A DNA stretch of 37,984 nt from DATAEY01 sp038199035 (lineage in GTDB: Bacteria > Actinomycetota > Thermoleophilia > Solirubrobacterales > Solirubrobacteraceae), in assembly GCA_038199035.1 (NCBI GenBank), contig JBBPZM010000030.1, forward strand, positions 1 to 37,984, given 5' to 3'. Shown one piece after another: positions 1-7,601 of this stretch. The stretch's first letter is position 1. Each line of letters opens with the position of its first letter. The notes beneath the pieces were generated by a model, which saw only the letters and a list, made by a program, of their open reading frames with translations, had not been told where the DNA came from and did no database searches. A program made the position numbers and the translations under genes.

Positions 1-227
1 ACCCCCTCGACGCTGATCCGGGGCGGCGCCGGGCTCACGCGCAGGTCCCCGAGGGGCGCGGCGGGCGTCCGCGCCCCCCCCCCGCCCGCCGCCCCCGCGG
101 GCGCGGCCGCGCGCGCCGGGGGCGTCGCCGCCGCCCCGAGCGCCAGCGCGGCCAGAGCTGCCCCGGCCGCCGCCCGACCCCCACGGGTCGTGGCGCCGTG
201 TCCCCCCCGTCCGTGGGCTCGTCGCAC
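1..227 (-). CDS. Secreted protein of unknown function, N-terminal part only
   Basis: An open frame begins with GTG at 225-227, two bases after the metK stop, and runs off the left window edge. About 75 codons are visible. The N-terminus reads MRRAHGRGGHGATTRGGR, then an Ala/Leu-rich hydrophobic stretch (GAALAALALGAAA) and an Ala-Arg-Ala type cleavage region near residue 40. This is a plausible signal peptide for export. An Ala/Gly/Pro-rich linker follows, then LGDLRVSPAPPRISVEG, which looks like the start of an extracellular domain. The tight spacing suggests co-transcription with metK. I do not recognise the family, and the mature domain lies outside the window. The coding call rests on the clean signal-peptide pattern and G/C-rich third codon positions. 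In such GC-rich DNA a chance open frame is possible. Confidence 0.5.
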   Translation of the reverse strand, partial: MRRAHGRGGHGATTRGGRAAAGAALAALALGAAATPPARAAAPAGAAGGGGARTPAAPLGDLRVSPAPPRISVEG

Positions 228-229
228 TG

Positions 230-1471
230 CTAGGAGCTCGCGCCCTGGCGCTCTTCGAGGCCGGCCGCCGTTCTCAGGTCGGCCGCCTTGTCGGTCTTCT
301 CCCACGTGAAGTCGTGGTCCTCGCGGCCGAAGTGGCCGTAGGCCGCGGTCTTCTGGAAGATTGGACGGTGGAGGTCCAGGTAGCGCCGGAAGGCCCCGGG
401 CCGCAGATCGAAGTGCTCGTCGATCAGCGCGGCGATGCGCGACACTGCGACCCGCTCGGTGCCGAAGCACTCGACCATCACTGACACCGGCCGCGCCACG
501 CCGATCGCGTAGGCGACCTGCACCTCGACACGGTCGGCCAGGCCGGCGGCGACCACGTTCTTGGCCACGTAGCGCGCGGCGTAGGCGGCCGAGCGGTCGA
601 CCTTGGAGGGATCCTTGCCCGAGAAGGCGCCGCCACCGTGGCGGGCCATCCCCCCGTAGGTGTCGACGATGATCTTGCGCCCGGTGAGCCCGCAGTCGCC
701 CATCGGGCCGCCGATGACGAAGCGGCCGGTGGGGTTGACCATGAAGTTGTGCCTGAGCTTGCGCTCGTCGTAGAGCTCGGAGGGGAGGATGGGGTGCAGG
801 ACGTGCTCCCACAGGTCGGGCTTGATCAGCGTCTCCGCGTCGACCCCATCCATGTGCTGGGTGGAGATCAGGACCTTCTCGATCTCGATCGGGCGACCAT
901 TTTCGTAGCGCACGGTGACCTGGGTCTTGCCGTCCGGGCGCAGGTAGGGCATGACGTCGCCGCGGCGGACCTCGGCCAGCCGCCGCGCGAGGCGGTGGGC
1001 CAGCGAGATCGGCATGGGCATGAGCTCCTCGGTCTCGCGCGTGGCGTAGCCGAACATCATCCCCTGGTCCCCCGCCCCGGCGACGTCGAGCTCGTCGTCG
1101 TCGGCCGGGTCGGTCCTGGTCTCGTAGGCGTGATTGACCCCCTGGGCGATGTCGGCCGACTGCTCGTCGATCGCGTTGATGACCGCGCACGTCTTGTAGT
1201 CGAAGCCGAACGCCGCGTCGGTGTAGCCGATCTTGCGGACGGTCTCGCGGGCGATCTTGGGGATGTCCACGTAGGTCGCGGTGGAGATCTCGCCCGAGAC
1301 GACGATCAGCCCCGTGTTGACCAGCGTCTCGCACGCCACGCGCCCGTTGGGGTCCTCGCGCATGACTGCGTCGAGCACGCCGTCGGAGATCTGGTCGGCC
1401 ATCTTGTCGGGATGGCCCTCGGTGACCGACTCCGAGGTGAAGAGGAACTCGTTGTCGGGGAGGGGGCTCAC
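230..1471 (-). CDS. metK: S-adenosylmethionine synthase (methionine adenosyltransferase)
   Basis: Cytosolic enzyme making S-adenosylmethionine from methionine and ATP, the cell's methyl donor. At 413 residues it has the usual length. Near the N-terminus is FTSESVTEGHPDK, with the catalytic EGHPDK at residues 18-23. The ATP/phosphate-binding signature GAGDQGMMFGYA is at 132-143, and the glycine-rich GGGAFSGKDPSKVDRS loop is in the C-terminal domain. The start is GTG at 1469-1471, directly before MSPLPDNEFLFTSES, the usual start of the fold. The gene lies 28 bases downstream of the DUF3352 gene in a der-DUF3352-metK run. No SAM-riboswitch-like leader is visible in that short gap, so expression probably follows the upstream genes. 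The product is a source of SAM for enzymes such as RlmN, encoded elsewhere in the window. Confidence 0.98.
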   Translation of the reverse strand: MSPLPDNEFLFTSESVTEGHPDKMADQISDGVLDAVMREDPNGRVACETLVNTGLIVVSGEISTATYVDIPKIARETVRKIGYTDAAFGFDYKTCAVINAIDEQSADIAQGVNHAYETRTDPADDDELDVAGAGDQGMMFGYATRETEELMPMPISLAHRLARRLAEVRRGDVMPYLRPDGKTQVTVRYENGRPIEIEKVLISTQHMDGVDAETLIKPDLWEHVLHPILPSELYDERKLRHNFMVNPTGRFVIGGPMGDCGLTGRKIIVDTYGGMARHGGGAFSGKDPSKVDRSAAYAARYVAKNVVAAGLADRVEVQVAYAIGVARPVSVMVECFGTERVAVSRIAALIDEHFDLRPGAFRRYLDLHRPIFQKTAAYGHFGREDHDFTWEKTDKAADLRTAAGLEERQGASS

Positions 1472-1499
1472 GCCGCCACCCGGGTGGTCGAGGTCGAGG

Positions 1500-3080
1500 T
1501 CATGGGATGAGGAGGGAGATCTCCGTGGTCGATTCGTCCTCCCCGCCCGTGGTCGCGGCGCCGAGGGCCTTGACCTTCCTGAGATCGCCGCGCACGGCCA
1601 GGTAGGCGGGGTTCCCCGACAGGCCCGATCGCTCGCCGAGCCCGAGGAGCTGGCTGAAGTCGAGGAAGACTAGCGACGTGACCCGCGGCGGGTGTCCGCC
1701 CAGCGTGGCGCGGAAGTCCGCCGAGTCAGGCAGCGCCTGGGCGCCCCGGCGCACGTCGGCAATGCCCTCGGGGGCGGTGGAGACCACGACCTTGCCACCC
1801 CACACGGCGTAGAGCACCTGCGCCGTCGGGCCCAGCCGCAGCGCGAAGGCCGGCACGCCGGCGATCTGGCGCTCCTCGACCACCGGCGCCTGGCCGGGCC
1901 CGCTGCGCGGCGGAGTCAGGGCGACGCTCAGCGCGCGCGCCAGCCGCCCCAGGGCGTCGCTGGTCGCGCGCGCGTCGCGGGTGGCGGCGATCAGCGTGAG
2001 GACGGGGGCGGGCGAGGCCGACTTCAGCCACAGGGCGACTTCGCCCTGCACGAGCGGGAGGAGATCACGGCGCAGGTCGACGCCCGAGCGCCGCGCCTGT
2101 CCCTCGGCCCGAGCGAGCAGCTCCCCGAGCCCCGGGGCCGCGCCCGCCGCCAGCCCGCCCAGCAGCGACGCCGCCGAGCGATCCAGTCGAGCCAGCCCGA
2201 GGTATGCCAGCGCGTCGGCCGGGACGGCGCCGGGCAGGCGGGGCGCGAAAGCTGGAGCGCGCGAGGCGCCCGATGCCCCCGCCGGGCCCAGCACGGTGCG
2301 CACGCGCAGATGGGCGCCGTCGGGCTGGGCGCTGAGGGCCATGCCGGTGGCGGCGAGCCGCGGCTGGGCCAGCAGCGAGCCGGCGGCGCCCAGCGCCCCC
2401 CGCTGATCGGCCAGGAGCCGGATGACCCCGTCGCGCGAGAGGAACGCGTCCGCCGCCCGCCCCGCGGGCAGCGCGCGGGTGGCCCGCGCAAACAGGGCGC
2501 TGCGCGCAAGCCCGGGAGCGCGGCCCTGGGCGCAGTCGATCGCCGTGCGCACCGCCACCGCCGGCCCGGCCACGAGGTAGCGCCCGACGAAGGCGGTCGA
2601 CAGGCTCCCGTAGGTCGCCATCCGCACGCCCGCGTGGGTCTCCAGGCTCGGCCGGGCGGTCGAGCGCTCGAGGAAGGCCTGCGCCCGCCCGCGGTCCGCC
2701 ACGGCCAGCACCGCCAGCGGGGTCGCCGCCGAGCCCGCGGCGGGGAGCAGGGCGAGCGCGGCCTCGGGGCCCAGCCACGGGCGCACGTCGTGGGCGTAGG
2801 ACAGGCCCGGCCCGATCGTCGTCAGGCGCGCGACCACCGCGTCGCGGGCGGCGGCCACGGCGGGCAGGCGGGCCAGCAGGTCGTCGGCCCGGCGCACGGC
2901 GTCGCGATCCGGGTCGGTGGAGACGTGCGCGTAGGCCAGTGCGTCGGCCGGCACCAGGCGCGCCGCCCCGGTGGCGGGCGGCGTGGGACTGCCGCCGCCG
3001 CGCAGGAGGAGCACGGTCGCCACGACGGCGGCCAGCCCGACCAGTGCGACGAGGGCGATCGGACGCCGGAGCCTGAGCAC
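1500..3080 (-). CDS. DUF3352 family membrane-anchored protein
   Basis: A 526-residue protein with one N-terminal membrane segment (about residues 8-27, IALVALVGLAAVVATVLLL) after a short basic stretch. A Gly/Pro-rich linker follows, then a long extracytoplasmic domain. The segment LVPADALAYAHVSTDPD after the anchor is typical of DUF3352 proteins of actinobacteria, whose function is unknown. The interior is rich in Ala, Arg and Leu, with repeated LPADALAYLGL-like motifs (for example near residue 290) that suggest an internally duplicated fold. The start is GTG at 3078-3080, one base after the der stop, so it is almost certainly translated with der. No catalytic motif is evident. Family assignment is from pattern memory; the single-pass topology is read directly from the sequence. 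Confidence 0.8.
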   Translation of the reverse strand: MLRLRRPIALVALVGLAAVVATVLLLRGGGSPTPPATGAARLVPADALAYAHVSTDPDRDAVRRADDLLARLPAVAAARDAVVARLTTIGPGLSYAHDVRPWLGPEAALALLPAAGSAATPLAVLAVADRGRAQAFLERSTARPSLETHAGVRMATYGSLSTAFVGRYLVAGPAVAVRTAIDCAQGRAPGLARSALFARATRALPAGRAADAFLSRDGVIRLLADQRGALGAAGSLLAQPRLAATGMALSAQPDGAHLRVRTVLGPAGASGASRAPAFAPRLPGAVPADALAYLGLARLDRSAASLLGGLAAGAAPGLGELLARAEGQARRSGVDLRRDLLPLVQGEVALWLKSASPAPVLTLIAATRDARATSDALGRLARALSVALTPPRSGPGQAPVVEERQIAGVPAFALRLGPTAQVLYAVWGGKVVVSTAPEGIADVRRGAQALPDSADFRATLGGHPPRVTSLVFLDFSQLLGLGERSGLSGNPAYLAVRGDLRKVKALGAATTGGEDESTTEISLLIP

Positions 3081-3081
3081 G

Positions 3082-4437
3082 TCAGCTCGCGCCGGTGCGG
3101 CGTGGGGCGCCGCGCTCCGAGCGCCGCTGGCGGCGCTCCACGAAGTCGATGACCAGGGGGATGCCCTCCATGCGAAAGCGCTCGCGCAGGCGGTTCTCGA
3201 GGAAGTAGGCGTAGTCGCGGGTCAGCCGGTTGCGTGCGTTGACCTGGATCGAGAAGCGCGGCGGCCGCTCGCCGATCTGGGCCATGTAGAGGAGCTTGAG
3301 CCGGTGGCCGTGGCGCTGGGGGGGCTGGCGCGACGCCACCAGCTCGGCCACGAAGCGGTTGAGCTGCGGGGTGGGGATGCGGCTCGCCGAACGGTCGGCC
3401 AGGGCGCCGGCCTCGGCCAGCAGCCGCGCGGCGTTGCGCCCGGTGCGGGCGCTGGCGGTGAGCACACGGGGGCGCAGGCGCAGCTTGCGCGCCACGCGGG
3501 CGCGCTCGAAGTCGAGGTCGAGCTCGTCAGCCGAGACGACGTCCCACTTGTTGAGGACCAGCGCGGTGGCGCACCCGCTGGTCATGGCCAGCTCGGCGAT
3601 GCGCAGGTCCTGCGCGGTCACCCCATCGGCGGCGTCGCACACCACCAGCGCGACGTCGGCGCGCTCGGCGGCGCGGCGCGAGCGCAGCGTCGTGTAGTAC
3701 TCGACCCCGTCGCCCGAGGCGGCGACCCGCGACTGGCGGCGGATCCCCGCGGTGTCGACGAGCACGAACGGGCGCCCGTCGACGGTCAGGCGCTCGTCGA
3801 CGGCGTCGCGGGTCGTGCCCGGGCGGTCCGAGACGATCATCCGCTCGCGCCCCAGGAAGCGGTTGACCAGCGACGACTTGCCGACGTTGGGCCGGCCGAT
3901 CACCGCCAGTCGCACGACTCGCTCGTCCTCGTCGCCCGCCTCGTCCTCCTCCGGCAGCGCCGCGACCAGCCGGTCGAGCAGGTCGCCGGTGCCCAGGCCG
4001 TGGAGGGCCGACACGGCCACCGGCTCGCCCAGCCCGAGGCCGTGGAGCTCGCCGGTCAGCATGACGTCACCCGGGGCGTCGCACTTGTTGGCCGCCACCA
4101 CCACCGGGCGCCCCGCGCGACGCAGCAGGTCGGCGAGCTCCTCGTCGCCCGGTCGCAGGCCGGCGCGGGCGTCTACCACCATCAGCGCCACGCCGGCGTC
4201 GGCCAGCCCCGCCTGGGCCTGCTCGCGGATCGAGACGGCCAGCTCGTCGGGGTCCTGGAGGTCGATCCCCCCGGTGTCGATCAGGGTGAACGTACGCCCG
4301 TTCCACTCGGCGGGGAGCTCCTTGCGGTCGCGCGTGATCCCCGGGCGCGCGTGCACCACCGCCTCGCGGCTCTGCGCGAGGCGGTTGACCAGGGACGACT
4401 TGCCCACGTTGGGATAGCCCACGACCGCGACCTTCAT
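3082..4437 (-). CDS. der: Ribosome biogenesis GTPase Der (EngA)
   Basis: Tandem-GTPase protein needed for 50S ribosomal subunit maturation. Domain order is G1 with P-loop GYPNVGKS at residues 7-14, DTGG at 54-57 and NKCD at 117-120; an acidic linker; G2 with P-loop GRPNVGKS at 181-188, DTAG and NKWD; then the KH-like C-terminal domain ending in a basic tail. The ATG at 4435-4437 (MKVAVVGYPN) is chosen because the family normally begins right at the first beta strand. An in-frame GTG seven codons upstream (4456-4458) would add MIYPRGP and is the alternative. The product is 451 residues. It lies just downstream of cmk, a classic cmk-der neighbourhood, and one base upstream of the DUF3352 gene. 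Confidence 0.96.
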   Translation of the reverse strand: MKVAVVGYPNVGKSSLVNRLAQSREAVVHARPGITRDRKELPAEWNGRTFTLIDTGGIDLQDPDELAVSIREQAQAGLADAGVALMVVDARAGLRPGDEELADLLRRAGRPVVVAANKCDAPGDVMLTGELHGLGLGEPVAVSALHGLGTGDLLDRLVAALPEEDEAGDEDERVVRLAVIGRPNVGKSSLVNRFLGRERMIVSDRPGTTRDAVDERLTVDGRPFVLVDTAGIRRQSRVAASGDGVEYYTTLRSRRAAERADVALVVCDAADGVTAQDLRIAELAMTSGCATALVLNKWDVVSADELDLDFERARVARKLRLRPRVLTASARTGRNAARLLAEAGALADRSASRIPTPQLNRFVAELVASRQPPQRHGHRLKLLYMAQIGERPPRFSIQVNARNRLTRDYAYFLENRLRERFRMEGIPLVIDFVERRQRRSERGAPRRTGAS

Positions 4438-4492
4438 CGGCCCGCGAGGGTAGATCACGCCAGGTTGGCCCGGGCCGGCTTGGCCGCCGCGC

Positions 4493-5107
4493 CTACGCCG
4501 CGGCCTGGTCGGCGAGCTGGGCGACCCGGGCCACGACCTCGTCGATCGTGAGGCCGGTGGTGTCGAGCTCGACCGAGCCGGGCGCGGCCTCGAGCGGGCT
4601 GTGCTCGCGCGTGCGGTCGCGCTCGTCGCGCTCGGCCTGGTCGGCGAGCACGCTGTCCACGTCGGTGCCCAGCTCGGCGGCGCGGCGGCGCGCGCGCTCG
4701 TGCGGCGAGGCGGTGAGGAAGACCTTGACCTCGGCGTGGGGCGCGACGACCGTGCCGATGTCGCGCCCCTCGGCCACGAAGTCGCCGGCGGCCATCATCT
4801 CGCGCTGCTTGTCGACCAGGGCGGCCCGCACCCCCGGGTCGGCGGCTACGCGCGAGGACAGGGCGCTCACCTCGGCGGCCCGGATGGCCTCGGTCACGTC
4901 GCGGCCGTCGAGCATCACGCGCGCGCCCAGCTCGATGCGGACCCGGCGCGCCACCTCGGCCGCCGGCTGGCAGCTCCAGTCCGCGGCCAGCGCGACGCAG
5001 CGATACATCGCCCCCGAGTCCAGGTAGGTGAAGCCGAGCGCCTGGGCCACCGCGCGGGCCACGGTGGACTTGCCGGCTCCCGCGGGCCCGTCGATGGCCA
5101 CGATCAC
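4493..5107 (-). CDS. cmk: Cytidylate kinase (CMP/dCMP kinase)
   Basis: Phosphorylates CMP and dCMP to the diphosphates in pyrimidine nucleotide supply. The 204-residue protein starts MIVAIDGPAGAGKST, with the P-loop GPAGAGKST at 7-15. It continues with YLDSGAMYR (CMP-binding region), GRDIGTVVAPHAEVKVFLTAS (family signature) and an arginine-rich lid (HERARRRAAEL). It is a normal short-type Cmk. The start is GTG at 5105-5107; the third codon, also GTG, is a possible alternative. A TAGGGT box lies seven bases upstream of the start (5115-5120), which suggests a leaderless transcript. In many actinobacteria cmk follows aroA directly. Here an iron module sits between them. der is downstream, with a 55-base gap. 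Confidence 0.96.
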   Translation of the reverse strand: MIVAIDGPAGAGKSTVARAVAQALGFTYLDSGAMYRCVALAADWSCQPAAEVARRVRIELGARVMLDGRDVTEAIRAAEVSALSSRVAADPGVRAALVDKQREMMAAGDFVAEGRDIGTVVAPHAEVKVFLTASPHERARRRAAELGTDVDSVLADQAERDERDRTREHSPLEAAPGSVELDTTGLTIDEVVARVAQLADQAAA

Positions 5108-5114
5108 GATCGCG

Positions 5115-5120
5115 ACCCTA
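5115..5120 (-). promoter_or_regulatory. Candidate -10 box of cmk (leaderless type)
   Basis: On the minus strand TAGGGT is followed by seven bases and then the GTG start of cmk. That spacing would put the transcription start at or next to the start codon. No Shine-Dalgarno sequence is visible. There is no convincing -35 box, so this is only a candidate. Confidence 0.3.
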
Positions 5121-5173
5121 CCGCGGAGATCGCGCGCCGTCCGACGCGGCCGCAGCGTTTCGAGGCCGCTCTC

Positions 5174-5683
5174 TCAGGCGTGGCCGAGGGCCACGCCGAC
5201 CAGGGCGACGATGATGCCCCCGAGGGTGATCTGGACCAGCGAGCGGCTCAGCGACACGGCCAGGAAGCGCCGGCGCACGAGGGCGATGACCACCAGCTCG
5301 ACGGCGACCACCACGTAGGCGATCGGCAGGGCGGTGTGGACGTCGGGGATCAGGAACGGGAGCGCGTGCATCGTGCCGCCCACGAAGGTCGCGGCGCCGG
5401 TGATCAGGCCGCGCACCACCCCGCTTCCCCGGCCCGTCAGGAGGCCGTCGTCGGACAGGCTCTCCGACAGGCCCATGCTGATCGCCGCCCCCAGCGCGGT
5501 GGCCAGCCCGACGAGCAGCGCGGTGTGCGAGCCGGCGAGGTAGGCGGCGGCGAAGATCGGCGCCAGCGTCGAGATCGTCCCGTCGATCAGGCCGACCAGC
5601 CCGGGCTGGACGACCTGGAGCAGCCGCTCACGGTCGCCGGTGGCGCGCCAGCGGCTGAGCAGGGCCTGGGCCTGAGCGGTCAT
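5174..5683 (-). CDS. VIT/CCC1-like membrane protein (MbfA-type iron transport domain)
   Basis: A 169-residue integral membrane protein with about five hydrophobic segments. Recognisable stretches are VQPGLVGLIDGTISTLAPIF, ALGAAISMGLSESLSDDG, TGRGSGVVRGLITG and HALPFLIPDVHTALPIAYVV. These match the membrane domain of the erythrin-vacuolar iron transport family, whose full-length member MbfA exports Fe(II) in rhizobia. The N-terminal ferritin-like (erythrin) domain of MbfA is absent, so this is the transport domain alone. The start is ATG at 5681-5683. It is divergent from a Fur-family regulator with only 70 bases between, which suggests iron or metal export under that regulator's control. Substrate and direction are inference; the family call is from sequence pattern. 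Confidence 0.78.
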   Translation of the reverse strand: MTAQAQALLSRWRATGDRERLLQVVQPGLVGLIDGTISTLAPIFAAAYLAGSHTALLVGLATALGAAISMGLSESLSDDGLLTGRGSGVVRGLITGAATFVGGTMHALPFLIPDVHTALPIAYVVVAVELVVIALVRRRFLAVSLSRSLVQITLGGIIVALVGVALGHA

Positions 5684-5753
5684 CGCTCCGGCACTATAGC
5701 AACTGACTTAGAATAAGGGTCCCCTAACAACGGCTACAGCTACACTTCAAGAC
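5684..5753. promoter_or_regulatory. Divergent promoter/operator between VIT-like gene and fur-family gene
   Basis: This 70-base gap is strikingly AT-rich for the window. On the minus strand TATAGT (5693-5698) lies nine bases before the VIT-like ATG. On the plus strand TACACT (5741-5746) lies seven bases before the regulator ATG. Both suggest leaderless or nearly leaderless transcripts. Between them, at about 5709-5727, is TTAGAATAAGGGTCCCCTAA, with TTAG/CTAA ends and an inner AGGG-N2-CCCT dyad. It is a candidate Fur/PerR-type operator placed to control both genes. The match to known Fur boxes is weak. Confidence 0.45.
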
Positions 5754-6209
5754 ATGCCCATGCCCGCGCCGAGGACCGCTCCCGCCGTCCGCACCGAGGA
5801 CCAGCTCGCCGACGTCCTGCGCGGGCGCGGCCAGCGGGTCACCTCCCAGCGCCTGGTGATCCACCGGGCCCTGCGCGAGTTGGATCGCCACGCCACCGCC
5901 GAGCAGGTGCTGGACGCCGTGCGCGACCGCCTCCCCGGCATCTCCCTGCCCACGGTCTACGCCACGCTCGAGCTCTTCGAGGAGCTCGAGGTCGTTCGGC
6001 GGGTCAGCCGCTCCCCGGGCCCTGTGCTCTACGACCCCCGGACCGACCCCCACCACCACCTCGTCTGCGACCAGTGCGGCCGCGTCGAGGACCTCGACAC
6101 CTCGCTCGACCTCGCCCCGGCCACCCGCGCCGCCCGGCGCCGCGGCTGGGTGGCCGAGCACACCGAGGTCGTGGTGACCGGGCGCTGCGCGGGCTGCGCC
6201 GCCGCCTGA
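5754..6209 (+). CDS. Fur-family metalloregulator (Fur/PerR type)
   Basis: A 151-residue repressor-type DNA-binding protein. An N-terminal winged helix (about residues 17-90) includes LRGRGQRVTSQRLVIHRAL and the recognition region GISLPTVYATLELFEEL. A short C-terminal dimerisation domain follows, with the metal-site motif DPHHHLVCDQCG and a second CAGC pair near the C-terminus. These are the two CxxC pairs of the structural zinc site. The regulatory metal site appears intact (HHH cluster). It is divergent from a VIT/MbfA-like gene, so iron or peroxide sensing that controls iron export is the simplest role. Fur, PerR and Zur cannot be separated by eye. Start ATG is at 5754; a second in-frame ATG at 5760 is possible, and neither has a clear Shine-Dalgarno site. 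Confidence 0.92.
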   Translation: MPMPAPRTAPAVRTEDQLADVLRGRGQRVTSQRLVIHRALRELDRHATAEQVLDAVRDRLPGISLPTVYATLELFEELEVVRRVSRSPGPVLYDPRTDPHHHLVCDQCGRVEDLDTSLDLAPATRAARRRGWVAEHTEVVVTGRCAGCAAA

Positions 6210-6220
6210 GGGCCGTCGGC

Positions 6221-6250
6221 CGGTCGGAGTCCCGCCCCAGCAGCCGACCG
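6221..6250. terminator. Possible bidirectional hairpin between convergent fur-family gene and aroA
   Basis: The 72-base gap between the convergent gene ends holds an inverted repeat, CGGTCGG at 6221-6227 and CCGACCG at 6244-6250, with a 16-base loop. No T-run follows on either strand. A factor-independent terminator is therefore only a weak suggestion. Confidence 0.3.
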
Positions 6251-6281
6251 CCCGACCGCCGAGCGCCGCCGGCCGGAGGCT

Positions 6282-7601
6282 TCAGGCCAGCGTCGCGATG
6301 TGCTCGAGGAACAGCGGGTAGGAGATCGCGGCGGCGTCCATCCCCTCGACCTCGACGCCCTCGCGGGAGGCCAGGCCGGCCACCGCGCCGAGCATGGCCA
6401 GGCGATGATCCCCGTGGGAGTCGAGCACTCCCCCGCGCAGGCCGTCGGTCCCGCGCACCGCGAACCCGTCCTGCGTGGCCTCGATGTCGGCGCCCAGGCC
6501 GCGCAGGCCCTCGACTACGGCGGAGATGCGGTCGGACTCCTTGAGGCGCAGCTCGGCCGCCCCGCGCACCACGGTCTCGCCCTCCGCGTAGGCCCCCAGC
6601 AGGGCGACCAGCGGCAGCTCGTCGATGGCCAGCGGTACCTCGTCGGGCTCGACCGACGTCCCCACCAGCGGAGCGGCGGTTACGTCGAGATCGCACGTCG
6701 GCTCGTCGACCGGCAGCTCGCCGGGGCCGGGCACGGGCTCGAAGTCGCCCTCCACGATCCCGCCCATCCGCCGCACGATCCGCACGAAGCCGGCGCGCGT
6801 CCAGTTCACCCCCACGTCTCGCAGGAGCAGGCGCGAGCCGCGCACCAGGACCCCCGCGGCGATGAGGAAGGCGGCCGACGAGAGGTCGCCGGGGACGTCG
6901 ATCTCCTCGAGCTCGATCTCGTCGACGGTCGACACCTCGACCCGCACGCCGCCGCCGTCGGTGGGCGCGGGTAGCCGCGCCACCACGACCCCGCCCCGGG
7001 CGAGCAGGCGCTCGGTGTGGTCGCGGCTCAGCGACGGCTCGGTCACCGCCACGTTGCCGTGGGCCATCAGCCCGGCCAGCAGGACGCACGACTTGACCTG
7101 CGCGCTGGCCATCGGCAGGTCGTAGTCGAGCGGATGCAGGCGGGCGCCGTGGACGGTGAAGGGCGGAAAGCGCCCGCCAGTGGCCTCGATCCGGGCGCCC
7201 ATCATGCTCAACGGCTCGGCGATGCGGTCGACGGGGCGCCGGCGGATGGAGTCGTCGCCGTCGATCGTCCATGCCGCCCCGTCCTGGCCTGCCAGCCAGC
7301 CGGGCAGCAGCCGCATGAGCGTCCCCGCGTTGCCCACGTCGATCGGCTCGTCGTGGGTCTGGAGGCCGCGCAGCCCGCCGCCGCGGACCACGAGCTCGTC
7401 GGGCTGGGAGTCGATGATGACTCCGAGGGCGCGCAGCGCATCGAGGGTCGCGTTGGTGTCGGCGGCGTCGAGGTAGTTGCGCACCCGGACCGGCTCGGAG
7501 CTCATCCCCGCCAGCAGGGCCGCGCGGTGGGAGATCGACTTGTCCGGCGGCGGAGCGATCTCCCCGCGCAGGTGGCCGGCCGGCTCGAAGCGCACCCTCA
7601 T
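6282..7601 (-). CDS. aroA: 3-phosphoshikimate 1-carboxyvinyltransferase (EPSP synthase)
   Basis: Sixth step of the shikimate pathway: joins PEP to shikimate-3-phosphate. The product is 439 residues with both inverse-barrel domains. Visible motifs are DKSISHR at 20-26 (substrate-binding Lys and Arg), NAGTLMR at 91-97, SAQVK at 166-170, SRDHTERLL at 192-200, KESDRI in the second domain and GDHRLAM near the C-terminus. The RDHTE motif resembles the class II (Bacillus/Staphylococcus-type) enzymes rather than the enterobacterial class I. The start is ATG at 7599-7601 (MRVRFEPAGHLRG). It overlaps the tyrA stop by four bases (ATGA), implying translational coupling. The frame stays open upstream inside tyrA, but that part is an antisense-like shadow with no aroA homology. 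Confidence 0.97.
   Translation of the reverse strand: MRVRFEPAGHLRGEIAPPPDKSISHRAALLAGMSSEPVRVRNYLDAADTNATLDALRALGVIIDSQPDELVVRGGGLRGLQTHDEPIDVGNAGTLMRLLPGWLAGQDGAAWTIDGDDSIRRRPVDRIAEPLSMMGARIEATGGRFPPFTVHGARLHPLDYDLPMASAQVKSCVLLAGLMAHGNVAVTEPSLSRDHTERLLARGGVVVARLPAPTDGGGVRVEVSTVDEIELEEIDVPGDLSSAAFLIAAGVLVRGSRLLLRDVGVNWTRAGFVRIVRRMGGIVEGDFEPVPGPGELPVDEPTCDLDVTAAPLVGTSVEPDEVPLAIDELPLVALLGAYAEGETVVRGAAELRLKESDRISAVVEGLRGLGADIEATQDGFAVRGTDGLRGGVLDSHGDHRLAMLGAVAGLASREGVEVEGMDAAAISYPLFLEHIATLA

Noticed and set aside
1472..1499. SAM riboswitch before metK
   Set aside because: Only 28 bases separate metK from the upstream gene and no structured leader is present.
638..1510. Long plus-strand frames antisense to metK, and similar ones at 1692-3152, 2971-4551, 29996-31314 and 33953-36922 (up to 989 codons)
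   Set aside because: In very GC-rich DNA the opposite strand of real genes stays open by chance. These frames are rich in Arg, His, Gly and Ala, lack domains and fully overlap well-supported genes.
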